Source of the DNA: Corinectria fuckeliana
Taxonomy: Eukaryota > Ascomycota > Sordariomycetes > Hypocreales > Nectriaceae
Length of the DNA stretch: 64,000 nt
Assembly: GCA_019137255.1 (NCBI GenBank)
Contig: WPDH01000003.1
Location: 181-64,180 of the forward strand
Direction: 5' to 3'
Shown: piece by piece, positions 46,040 to 58,394 of the stretch
Layout of the letters: each line of letters opens with the position of its first letter
Numbering within the stretch: the stretch's first letter is position 1
Made by a program: the position numbers and the translations under genes
The notes under the pieces: model-generated
Seen by the model: only the letters and a program-made list of their open reading frames with translations
Database searches by the model: none
Told to the model about the DNA's origin: nothing

Positions 46040-48486
46040 CGTGGCAAGGAGTGTTTTTTATGGGTATCTTGCTAGGTTAATGGAAGTTGTTTCGGGTCCT
46101 GGCTGATGAAGATACTAGAATTTCAAGGAGTTGCTTTCCTGATGTCAGTTGAGATATCAGGGACGGTAAGAATTAGAAGGATGTGATGGAAGACAATTGT
46201 CAACTACTTATTAGAGACATCCGTGTATCATTGATATCATAAAGCACTCGTGTTCTTAGTCGTGGTACAAAGATGCGCATGTTCATGCGGATGGTTTCCT
46301 TTTGAATGCAAGTGTTCAAATAACACCACAAGTCCGACTTCAGGTTGTCATCACGAACGATGAATCTAATATGACCTCATATCAGATATGTAATACCACG
46401 AGGCACCATCATCACAATGCGCCTTATCATTCCTTGGCAAGAACAATGAACAGTGAACACCAAATATCGTGTCGCCGGGTGTGCTACCCTACACTATCCG
46501 TTCTTACAACCCACGCCTCTTTTTCCGTACTTATGGTCTCTAGAACTGCATCTATTTTCCACAGCTTTGAGAATCGCCTAATGTCGCCTTAGCTGAACAG
46601 CCGCTTTCGACAGCGTACATGTAGATTGCTGTTCCTGATCTACAACGTCCTCCTTGAATGGGACGCTGTTCAACGTTCCCTCGAGACCAAAACACATTAG
46701 CAGCGCCTCGTTGCTTGGTTGCAGCCATGCACCGCTGAGAAGACGTCGCTTACTTAGGGTTTGAGGGTCCTGCAATAGAAAGGCCACTGGAATGGTGGAA
46801 GCGCAAGGTGGAAACTTTGATGTCAGAAGTAGCAAGATGAATGGAGGTGTGGACCAACTGCGGCTCCGAGTCGGAGTGCCGTTTCGGGACCCGAGGTGGA
46901 GACGAAGACCTCGGAACACTTCCGGCGCAAAACGGTCCGCCGGCTTCTTTTGGCTTTTGGGTAAGCAGCCTGCCCGGTTGGGCCGCGTTGGTGCGGGGGA
47001 GCCGGGCCGGGAGAGCAGACGACGTAGGAATCTTTTTGTGGGATTGCTGGGCGAGTCGAGAGTCGCCGGCTGGGGGCTGGGCCTAGATTGAGTCTAAATG
47101 CGAGATGGTTTCCCCTTCAGGAGGCGGTGGATGGGAATCGTTGGGCGAAAATAGGAAGTCGTGGCGATGATCACTTTGAAGGGGAAACGGTCGTGGAGCT
47201 AGCAGCGCTAAGAAACGGCGCGGCTGAGACGGAGACGGAAGGGAAAGCCATTTGCCTTTGGCAGGAAGACACTAGATAGCTGCACGCTGTTGGAGTGAGG
47301 CACAGCTTGTCCATTCACATGTGAACCGTGGCGTTGGTGTTGTCCACTTGGACGCAGGGCGGGGCGGGACTTGCAGCGAACTACAGTATCCGACAGATCT
47401 AAAAGAGGCCTGTGGTGCCCAGCACAGTACACATACACGCACAAGTACATACAGCAACTACATACCTAGGTCCAGATCTGCTCGAGCCGATAGACACGCG
47501 TTATCGGCTCGGTGGGATGCATCGACGCACGGGGATGGACCCGAAAGTAACCAAACGGGAATACGGGGAGGAATGGGGCTTGCTGTCCGTCCCCGCTGCG
47601 GTTAGCCTGCCAACAAATGTCAAACTGTTTCTTGTTTTTTGCTTCTTGCTTGCCGCTCCGATGTGACAACTGCTTGACCGGTCTGGAGACTGGACCCCTA
47701 AAACCGGTTCCCTTTGCCAGAGCGCACCTTTACCGAGCTGTCGGTTGTGAGGCGTCACAAATTGGGGCCAACACCTGCATATATTCAGACCTGTAGCCTA
47801 CCTAGCATGCTGGAGGGATTGCACGGGCTTATATGCCGAATGGGAATGTTCTCGGGGTCTCGGACTCTTGTGCGAAGGAGGGAGGGGGGGCATGTCGGAA
47901 GGATCTGCCGCATGTGTTCAACCCGCCGACAACAAAGTTCATCAATCACGAACGTTGTTCACCTGCGTTGCTGTTCCTTTAGCTCGGTGGGTCGCTGCAG
48001 TGATTTCCTGTCTGCCGGTAACGAGTGATTTATTGCCTCCTTCGTGGGCCCGTTCCCTCCCTGGCAAACGTGGATAGGCGAGAATGATCTCGATACGGGA
48101 GGGGAGGCAACTAAGATGTGGTTGCGTGCGGGCGTCTATGTACATACATAGTAGGTGAGAGGGCAGGGAAGATGACCCCGTTGGAGAATTTGGACAGGAC
48201 GAGACAGGACAGGGCTGGCTCTATGTACCTAGAAGGCTTCGCGAGGAACAGGGACGAGGGCGGTAATTTCATACTAAGTACTGACATGATGGAATGGCGC
48301 CGTCGGTTGGCTGCTCGTTCGATGGAGGGGTTCGAGAAGGTCGAGAATATATCTCGCACGTGCGCGGAGCCGCGAGGCGAGAAAGGGCAGCGGGGCGAGG
48401 TGGGAATGGAGGCACTTTGGGACACGATGTCGACGCAAGAGCAAACGGTGAAGGGGGTTTCTTGGCAGGCCCGGTGTGGGGAGGAA
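46040..48486. other. Gene-free left flank of the transposon
   Basis: About 2.4 kb with normal base composition and only short, unconserved open frames. There is no RIP-like composition up to the element boundary. Confidence 0.5.
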
Positions 48487-48495
48487 TGATGAATA
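48487..48495 (+). repeat. Target-site duplication, left copy
   Basis: TGATGAATA immediately precedes the left terminal repeat and is repeated identically at 53544-53552. Confidence 0.85.
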
Positions 48496-48646
48496 GGGGA
48501 TGTAGACAACCTGAGGGGTGACCCCAGACCTAACCTAAGGGGTGGTTAAGCTAGTAGGGGTTAAAGTGGGTTTTTTATAAGTTAACCTAAGGGGTAGTCT
48601 AATAATTATAATTAGTTAGAATTTAGAAATAATAGAGTATCTCTTA
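48496..48646 (+). repeat. Left terminal inverted repeat
   Basis: It starts GGGGATGTAGACAACCTGAG and matches the reverse complement of 53393-53543 at about 142 of 151 positions. Several of the differences are C/T or G/A. It contains TAACCTAAGGGGT twice (48531-48543, 48583-48595). Confidence 0.9.
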
Positions 48647-51600
48647 GGTTAACTTTTACTTTTTATAATAGCTTCTTTTTATATAATATAGACTTTTATT
48701 TATCTAATCTTAAATACTTAATATATTAATAATATATTAATTATAATTATTAACTTTATTTTTAATAAGAGTTATATTATAAAAGGTATTATATTAAGAA
48801 ATTATAAGATAAATCTCTTTTTAAGTTTATCTTAAGTAAACTAAATAATATAAAAAACTCTTAGCTTTTTAGTATTTTTATTAATTATAAAAGAATTAAT
48901 TACTTTCTTAGTAGTAAGTTTTAATCTTATAATATATTTATAATATATTACTAATTCTTTTTAAAATAATTAGAATTTTTTAACTTTAAAATATCTTATT
49001 TTAGTCTTATTAGTACTTAAGAAATCTAGTTATTATATTATATAAAATAATATTATATTTATATTATAATTTTATTATATTCTTTTAGTTTTTAAATAGC
49101 TAAAGTTATTAAGAACTAAAACTAGCTATTTAATTTTTATAAAAAGCTTAATAAAAAAATAAAAAGAATAGTCTTAAAAGATAATAAGATTTAATTAATA
49201 ATATATTTATAATAAATTAATAATATATTATAGCTCTAATACTATATATATTAAGCTTATTTACTATTTTTATTAAGCTTTTTATTACTAAAGTTAGTTT
49301 TAGTTATATATTATTATTATAAGTATACTAAAGTAAAAATTTATTAGTACTTAGATTCTTAGTTTTAAGATTAGAATTATTTAGAGGTAACTAAAGCCTA
49401 TTAGACCTTATAGTAATAATAATATAAAAGACTAAGTGTATTAAATATAAAAAAAGATATTATCTTATAAGTTATTTTATAATATATTAATAATATATTT
49501 ATTATTAATTAATTAAGAATAGCTAAGTATAAGTAATTTATAAAAATTATAAATATAGTTAAGTATATTTAAAAGCAGTTAGTAGTTAATTAGTAATATA
49601 TTAATTTATCTTTTATTAGGTAAGAGAATAAGTATAATTTTTATCTAATTTATTAATATATTACTAATATATTATTAGAACCTTATAAGTATATTTTAAA
49701 GTATTATTAAATACTCTTATTTATAATTATATAATAGTTATTATTATATTACTATCTTATTTTACTTTAAGAAATTCTTATATTAAATTAAGTATATTCT
49801 ATCTAATATAACTATTTTTATTAATTAGACTAAAAAGTATTATATTACTATAAATAAAATAAATTATTAAAAGTAATATTATAGTAAATTATTTAATTAT
49901 AAATATATTAGTAATATATTACTAATATATTATAGATTTTATATATATTTTAAGTAGTTATAAATATATTATCTTAATAAGCTATATAGTAGCTTAGAGA
50001 ATTTTTATACTTAAAGATCTTCTTATTTCTTATATTCTTTTAATATTATATAGTATTTATAATTATTTATTATCTTTTTTAACTTAAATACTAATTTATA
50101 TTCTTACTTAGCTATAAAATACTTTTAATTAGTAAGATTATATACTTAATATATTAAGTAAGTCTTTTTAATATATTATTAATATATTACTAATAAAAGT
50201 TAGATATTTAGTTATAATCTTTTACTATTTAAAAAATATATAAGACTTTTAATTAAAATACTCTCTCTTAAGTTTATCTAAGTCTTATAAATTATAGTAA
50301 GCTTTAGTATATTTTAAAGACTTATTAAAGTATTTATTTTCTACTAGAAGTATTATAACTTAGAGCTTATTATAAGTATCTTTCTTATTATTAGTATAAT
50401 AACTAATAGGTAAGATTTTTTTATAATAGATTTATAATATATTATTAATATATTATAGTATATTTAGATTTTTAAAGATAATAAGGTTAATCTCTTAATT
50501 ATTTTATTTTATTAAGAGTAAGTAGAGTTTTTTAGCTATTTAAACTTTATCTTATTTTAGATTAATATAAACTTTAAGTATATTTTAAGTAATACTAAGT
50601 ATAAGATTATTTAGGTAGCTTATAACTAGAAAGCTAAGATTAGTAAGTTACTTTAGAATATATTTATAATATATTACTAATTAATTACTAACTATCTCTC
50701 TTATCTAAGTAATTATTAACTTAGAGTCTACTAAGGCTTATACTACTATATTTACTTATATATTTACTTATATAAGAGATAAGTTTTAGATTTCTTCTTA
50801 CTAGTATTATATTTATAATACTAAAATATAAGAGGTTATATTAGATTAAGACTAGTTATATATTAAAAGTATATATCTTATAATATATTATAAATATATT
50901 ACTAATATTAGTAAGTCTTAATACTTATTTAAGCTAAAAAGTTAATCTAAAGTATAAAAATTATATATTATAAGCTATATATTATATATACTTTTACTAA
51001 GTTTATTATAAGTATAGTATTAGTAAGAATTTATAATATATTATTAATATATTACTAATAAAAGTAAAGAAAATATATAATTTTATATAAGATTACTTAT
51101 AAGATAAAAAAATAATATTTAATATAATATTAGCTCTAAAAGACTATAAATTATAAGATACTTACTATTAAACTTATAATCTTCTTTAAGTAAGTAATAT
51201 TTTTATATAAACTCTTATAATATATTACTAATATATTATATATAGCTTTTTCTACTTTATATTACTAGATTTAATATAAGTAAGATCTTATTATTATAGC
51301 TAAATTATATTTTAGCTACTCTTAAATAACTTAAAGTTAATAAAATAGCTATAAGAGATTTACTAATTATATTAAGTAATTATATAAGGCTTCTTATTAA
51401 GTAAGTAATTAATATAGTAATATCTTAAAGGTTATTAAAATATAAGTAATAATTAATAACTTAATAATATATTACTAACTATAATAAAAATAAGATATTT
51501 AACTTAAATAAGATTACTTAATAAGCAGCTAGTATTAGTATAAGTATTTATTTTAGCTATAAAAATAATTTAGTTAAAAGGTGATTTTAATAGGATAATT

Positions 51601-53392
51601 AGTAAAAAAGTAAGAATTTTAATATATTATTAATAATATATTACTAATATATTATAAGGTTATACTTTTAGTAGAGTACTTATAGTTAACTATAAGGCTA
51701 GTATTAAAATAACTTACTTATATATTAGTTAAGAGTAATAAGTTAGCTAAGAGTTATATTAACTATATCTTCTTTTTTATTAAACCTAGTAGCTTTATAA
51801 TATATTTTATTAAGGTAGTCTATATTATTATTTAGTATATCTTAGTATATCTTCTATTTAATAATATATTAATAATAGCTTATCTCTCTTAGTAGTTAGT
51901 AAGCTACTTTAAGTATTATATAAAGTATAATAAAAAAGTTATAACTATAAGTTTAAATATTATATTTTTAAAAGGAAATTATAAAAATAAATCTTAAGAA
52001 GTAATAGTTAGAGTTATAAAAGCTAAAGATAGAAATAAGACTTAAAGGTAGATAATATATTATTTATAAATTATTATATTATAATTTTTTTTTTATTTAG
52101 ACCTTTTACTTTTAACTATTTTAGTTATAACTTTCTTAGTTTTAACCTTCTTAGTTTTAAACTTCTTAGTTTTATACTTCTTATTATTATTAATATTAAT
52201 AGCCTTATATAAATTAATATAATAAGCCTAAACTATATAGTCTTAAGTAGTATTAAAAGGGGGGTAAATTATAATATATTATTAATAGATTATTAGTAAA
52301 TTTTTTTTTATACTTACTAGTAGGTATATTTATAATACTCTTTTTTATATAAGTATAATAAGAATTCTTAGCTTAAATTCTAGCTATTAACTTTATTTTT
52401 TTACCTTAAGGCTAATAATATATTAGTAATATATTAATAATTATAACTTAAAAAAACTTATATCTCTTTTCTTATATTTACTATTATTAGTCTTATAGTA
52501 TAATATATTAAGATTATTAATATTATAAATAACTATTATAAAAATAATAGTAAAAAAGAGCTAAAAATTAATTAGTATATAAGTTTAATAATATATTAAT
52601 AATATATTATCTTAAATCTCTTATATAAGATAATAATTTAATATTAGTTTAATTTACCTTTTAGCTAAGCTAAGTATTTTACCTAGTATTCTAAAAAAAA
52701 ATATAAGTAGCTAAAAAAGATAATATATTAATAATAACTTATTACTAGTATTTTTAATTTTCTATATAGTATTAGCCCTCTTATATATAATAAAAACTTT
52801 AAACTTATAAACTTTTTTAATATATATCTTAAGGTTTAAAAAATAAGTAAACTAATAATCTTAGTAAAAAAGATTAATAATATATTATTAATATATTATT
52901 AAAAACTTATATTTTAGTATAACCTCTTATTAGTTATTAGTATATAATAAAAAATCTTACCTAGTAAAAAAATAATTATATTATTCTCTTAGTAAATAGT
53001 TAATAAAAAAAAGATAATATATTATTAATATATTATAGTATAATAGTAAGTAGTTTTATAAGCCTAATAATAACTTATAATACTTTTATTACTCTTAGTA
53101 AGTTTACTATTATAATACTTAAGGTATTATAAGTAATTATTAAGTAAATATCTAGTTTACTAAGATATAATATTTTATTAATATATTATTAATAAGTATA
53201 AAAAAAAAAAGAGTAATATATTATTAATTAATTACTATTAGGTATAATATAATATAAAAAGAAAAGAAAGAATAATATTTTATTAATTAATTATTAGTAT
53301 AATAAGTAAGAGAAGAAAAAAAGTAATTATAATATTAAAAAAAGAGAAATTTTTTATAAGTATAAGAGAGTAATATATTAATTAAGCTTAGC

Positions 53393-53543
53393 TAAGAGGT
53401 ACTCTATTTTTTCTAAATTCTAACTAATTATAATTATTAGACTACCCCTTAGGTTAACTTATAAAAAACCTATTTTAACCCCTACTAGTACTACCACCCC
53501 TTAGGTTAGGTCTAGGGTCACCCCTCAGGTTGTCTACATCCCC
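53393..53543 (-). repeat. Right terminal inverted repeat
   Basis: Partner of the left repeat. It ends CTCAGGTTGTCTACATCCCC at 53543 and carries the inverted TAACCTAAGGGGT motif at 53444-53456 and 53496-53508. Confidence 0.9.
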
Positions 53544-53552
53544 TGATGAATA
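53544..53552 (+). repeat. Target-site duplication, right copy
   Basis: TGATGAATA directly follows the right terminal repeat. Confidence 0.85.
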
Positions 53553-56500
53553 GGCGGATCTGCGTCGCTAGAGGTTTGGGATTTGCAGCTATCTTTGCCG
53601 AAAGGGCTGAGCGGGAGGCGATTATCGAACGGCCGAGTGTAGTGATAGGACGAGGATATGTGGCATTAGAGATGAGCGAGATGAGCGAGATGAGGCATCC
53701 ACACCAGACCCGGGCAACAAGAGGGTACCCACACGGCTGAGGCAATCTCGAAGCTGGAGTGTCGGTAGATGCATACATAGTACGTACGAAGTAGTAGTTG
53801 TGCTTCCCGCGGCTTGCTAGACTATCCGCGGACTGCCCGCTGCCCGCTGCCCGCTGCCGCTGGCAAGTTGCCACTACGACTGTCTGTTGGCCCAAGGCCC
53901 TGACGCTACTCGGGATACGCTTGGTCTGTTCCGCGCCGCCGCGCACATCAATCCCCACATGGACTGAGAAAGAAAAGGAGACACGAATGAACGGAAGCGG
54001 ACAAGGTTGCTGTGCTGTAGATACGTAAGCCAGATGCAATGGAAGTGTCCGCAGTACGAATGACCTAGACTAGAGGGAGAACAACTGCCGTGGGACGTTG
54101 CTGCAGGACGGAGAAAAGAAAAGGCAAGGAAAAAGAAAGCCTCCCCCCAGATTAAATGAAGCTAGCCCTGCCTCCACAAAAGAAAAGAAGAGGCAATGTG
54201 AGAGACGACGCAGCGTAAACCCCAAGAGGATGGTGGGCGGAAATGGATAGCCGAACCCGGCCCGCTGCAGGGCCGTTAGGAAACGCACATGGCGGCCCTG
54301 CTCGTTCAGCTTCCAAGCCGGCGCGCGCTGCGGGGGAGAGAACAACGAAAACAAGGCTAGGCCGGAAGGGGAAGGGATCGGAGGGTTGTGTGTGTGCGAG
54401 GGATGAAGAATGTGACAGGTATCTAGATAGTGAGTGTGTGTGGGAGGGAGGGAGGCAAGGAGGCTAGGCCACAACTGTACTGTAGCTACCAAGCTAGGTA
54501 GATAGCTAGCCAAGGTAGCAAGCTGAATGAGATTGACGATTGAAAAGCCAAGAAGCCAAGCTAGATGTAAAGCACCGTAGAAGCGACTGAAGCCGGCAGG
54601 TGAGTCACGGTATACTTATTGGCACTACAATGCCTACTATGTAATTCACGCAGACGGTAGAACACGGAGCAACCTGAGGAGGCATCGACAAACACAAAGG
54701 AAAACCCGCGATGGCACGGTTTCACAGCAGGTTTGGCCCCATCGTCGCTCAATCCCGCCGCACAATGGGCACATCGCCACGCGCTTCCTCTCAGTCCCGA
54801 GACGGACGTCATGCCCGTTACCCGCTTACCCGCCGCCCGTTCCCGGGATAATGCTCACTACCTAACTACATACTGTCGTGTACATACCACGTACGCACGC
54901 ACGCCGCACGCACGCCGCACGCACCGTTGGCGACCCGACGGCGATGGAAGCCCGGATCGAAGCTTCCTCTTCGTGGGACCCGGGCCTGGGGGGGGAATGG
55001 AGCTTCATAGCCAGATGGCACTTTGGCAAGATGCCCATCCCGCGTCAGTGCCACCGTCAACGTCACCGCTCCCTCCCGTCTCATGTTGCGGCGCCGAAAA
55101 CGAAATCACATGGACCGAGACGGGAGCCCGTTTCCGTCGGGACGGTGGACGATAATTTCTCGAGATGGCGACCATGTACCCCCAGCGCGGCAAGGGTGGT
55201 GCAGAGTGACATGGCGCCTTAACGTCCGCGGGAAAAATGCTCGCGTGGTCCGTACGCTGGGCCCCCGTCCGTCCCGGCCCTCTCCGCTCACGCGTTTTCC
55301 GGGTGGGCAGTGTGTGCGGGAAGTGGGAATGGGCTGTTTGGCAGCACATCAGACCACTTTTTGACACATGTCGTCGAACGGCGGGGGACCGGGGGGGACG
55401 ACCCGGGGGGTTTGGAATTGGATGCGAGGCTGTAGGTTACTCGGTGCATTTCTTTTTGCTCTGAGTGCTTTTTTCCTTCCTTTTGGTGTTGGTTTGGTTT
55501 GGGAGGGTGGTTTTGTCCCCATTCGCAACCAGCGTCCCGGTGCCGTGACGAACCCGCGGAGCTGGGCTGTTGTCGGGACAGGGGCGTGGGGGGTTCAAGA
55601 GAAGGGAAGAGATCGAGATGATGCCGGCGGTGCGTGAGTAGGCTCCCAATTGGAGGATTGGCCTGGTTCCCTTCCCGATGCCTGTGTGGGATGTCTGGAT
55701 CAAACCGTGTTGTTGGATCATGGATAAATATGCTTGGTGATGTGAATCAGGCGTGCATCTCGGTAGGTGTACTGGCGATCCCGATGGGAAAACGCCCAGT
55801 TTCGGATGCTGCACTCGAGATGCTTAGATCTTGCCTCGGCCGTCACGTAATCCGTCCTGATTGGCCAGCCTCTTTTCCCCTTTCAGTGTCTATCAGCATC
55901 ATCCCCCGATTCCTGCTTCTGCATGACTTGCAGCGAGGCCCAGGGCCTAGATCTACCGTGTCATGTACGCACATGCCTACCCTTCCCCGCTCCGCTCCTC
56001 TCCTCGCCTCCGACCTCCCACGTTCCCCCTAGGGGACCGCTATCGGTATTCCCGCGGAAGTCGCCCGGGATTATGGGATCTCGATGGCTGTGGAGGGCGG
56101 TCAACGGTGGAGGCGCGAAGGAAAGGAAAGGGAAGCTTTCTGCGGCGACTGCGGCGAGATGGGCAGTTTCCGCTGCGGGCGACGGAGGCGCTTCGCCGTT
56201 GGGCTGGGCTATAGGTGTGCGTGCCGTGCGTTTGTTGGCTGGTTGGCGCGGGATGGGTCCTGCTTAGTTTCGGGATCGGCCTTGCTGTCGTCGGTTTTCT
56301 TGCGCTGTGGTAAGATAAGCTCGGGAGGGGGTGTAGAGTCTGTACTATGTAGAGTGAGTGCATTGGAGGTGAGTTGTGAATTAGGTGGATCGAGGTGTTC
56401 AAAGAGCCATCTTCCTCAAGTTGTGCTTGTCACTGTACTCCGGGTTGTCGACGGACGGCCACGAGAAGGAGGTCGGCGATGGGTCCGTGAGTCGACAATG

Positions 56501-56769
56501 CATCCATTCACCGGAACGAGCCGCGTAGGAGACGACGATTCTCTCGAGGAACGAGGAACGAGAAACGTAATTGGCCCGGGCTGGTTGCATTCCCAAAGTA
56601 TGTACGAAGTAGGTCGGCGTCCGTGCCATTTTCTGTACAGCTCGAGGACGAAGGGAAAACAGCATTGTCGGGGAGAAATGAAGAACGACGCAATATGAAC
56701 GAACGACTCCTTGCCGTCACTAATGTGAAAAAAGTAGAAGAAGAAAAAAAAAGGGTGAAGAAGACTACT

Positions 56770-56801
<32 letters not shown>

Positions 56802-58394
56802 CAGCATCACCTTCTTTTCCTTTTGCTGTTTCTTTTGCCCGTGCCGTCCCCAATGTCAAGCATCAAAACCGGCGACGCCGTGCGGCGTGCACAAAAAGAA
56901 AACAAAAAGAAAACAAGCCAATAACGGGCGCGGGGGAGGATGCCTGCAGCTGTCAATCGCCGGGACCTGCAAGAATGATCCCTGCGGGTGAAAATGAGGG
57001 CCTCTGCACCGGGGGGGTAGGAGGGTAAGAGGGGGAAAGAGAGTCGACTTTTGGATGCCGGTTTGTTAATAAGGCACTTGCAACGGACGGCTTGTGAGGA
57101 TATATGCATTGTTGGCTAAAGGGAGATGGATGGTCACGCTTGTTCTCGGCACATTCGTGTTCGCGAACCAGCATTGTCTGGCGTTCTGATTCCGAGGGAC
57201 AGAATACTTTGTCCAAGGAGCTGGGTTGGCCTCCAGCATCCGTCCATCAGCTGGATGTGATGCTGTAAATAACCCACAGTGACATACGTCCACACACATA
57301 ATTACCAAGCCTTTTTCCTTTCGCTCTGGAACTCCCTTCCCTCCTCCGGCCGTCCTCATCGACGATCCGACCTGGCGACAAAGGGCGACAAGGGGAGACC
57401 ACCAGACCCCCCGGTCTCCCGAGCAGACTACTTCCGTGTGTATGGTCTCATGGAATCCAGCCAAGTCCAACTCGATGAGTCCATCAATTTGCCCATGGCA
57501 TGTCAAGATTCCCATGGCCCATGCCCACCCAATTGTACGCCGCCCCCCTGTTTCCTTCATCCACACACCTCCCCCCTCCTCCGTGTACAATACGTACGGT
57601 ATTAGACTAAAAAGTACGTACGGGCACCACCACGCCAAGCTCGGCACCCCCCGCCCGTCGACCGGCCCTGTCATACGACCGCGGAGCAGATTCATCGGGC
57701 GCTCTCGCTGGCCCTCCTCCTTCGCTCCCTCACCTTGGGACTCCCCGTGGCCCCCCGAAAGCACACTACGTGCGTACATGCTATGGTACTCCTCTTTCGC
57801 AAGCCTGAGCCCCCCCCCGGCGAGGAAACTTGGCCGTGTGCACTCGGAGCTTCCTTCGGGCCCCAAGCTATATATCGCTCGCCCCGTCTCGCCATCTGCG
57901 GTGTCTGCCCATTCCCATACCCGTTTGTGGCCATGCACTGATTGAACCATTCAATACATCACTCGAGACTCTCCCCACCATCGCCCGCACCAACGCACCA
58001 CCTGGACTCCCTTTTCCTCGACAAAACACTTGGACGACGACGGCAGTAGATTCCACTCTTGCCATCTCAGTCGTTGAATCGTCTCATCCCACCACCATCA
58101 TCGTCAACTCCCTCTTTTGTCTTTTTGTCTCTAATCACCTATCCCGCCGACCCGAGACCAACCTCACCCCACTGCCGCAACCAACATACACCCACCCCCT
58201 TCACCCAGAACCTCCCACTCTTAATACGGACTTCATCACCAACAGCTACCGTCTGCACTTCGCATCGTTACAATACGTACACGCCCCCTTGTTCGTCACC
58301 TCGTCACTCTCCTCACCCACCTGCTCTCGCCTCCAGACATATCTGAGCAACAATCGACACATCTCAGTCAACCATCGTTCTCGCTCTCGACAAA
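53553..58394. promoter_or_regulatory. Long gene-free interval upstream of the bHLH gene
   Basis: About 4.8 kb of normal composition with short tandem motifs: GAGATGAGC near 53670-53692, TGCCCGC near 53837-53858, CGCACGCACGC near 54893-54925 and a GAT run at 56770-56801. A 294-codon minus-strand frame (57066-57950) lacks conserved features. The last 500 bp is a C/T/A-rich leader ahead of ATG 58395. Large upstream regions are common for fungal regulators. Confidence 0.5.
56770..56801 (+). repeat. (TGA/GAT)n trinucleotide microsatellite
   Basis: About ten tandem GAT triplets in intergenic DNA. Confidence 0.9.

Larger units (their letters stand above)
48496..53543. mobile_element. RIP-destroyed Mutator-like (MULE) DNA transposon
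   Basis: A 5,048-bp block bounded by 151-bp inverted repeats and a 9-bp direct target duplication. Long terminal repeats plus a 9-bp duplication are typical of the Mutator-like superfamily (Hop in Fusarium is a fungal example). The superfamily call is inference, because no transposase can be read: the interior is very AT-rich, has no ORF over 60 codons and almost no CpA, TpG or CpG. Surviving C and G sit in CT/AG and other non-CpA contexts, the expected end-point of RIP. Motif TAATATATTA recurs through the interior. It sits in intergenic DNA, far from the nearest supported genes. Confidence 0.85.

Noticed and set aside
48496..53543. AT-rich block as a mitochondrial insertion or centromere core
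   Set aside because: Terminal inverted repeats with a 9-bp duplication and loss of CpA/TpG fit a RIP-mutated transposon; mitochondrial DNA would retain CA/TG words and genes.
57066..57950. 294-codon open frame on the minus strand
   Set aside because: Gly/Trp-rich without motifs, lying in the upstream region of the bHLH gene with competing frames; no support as a gene.
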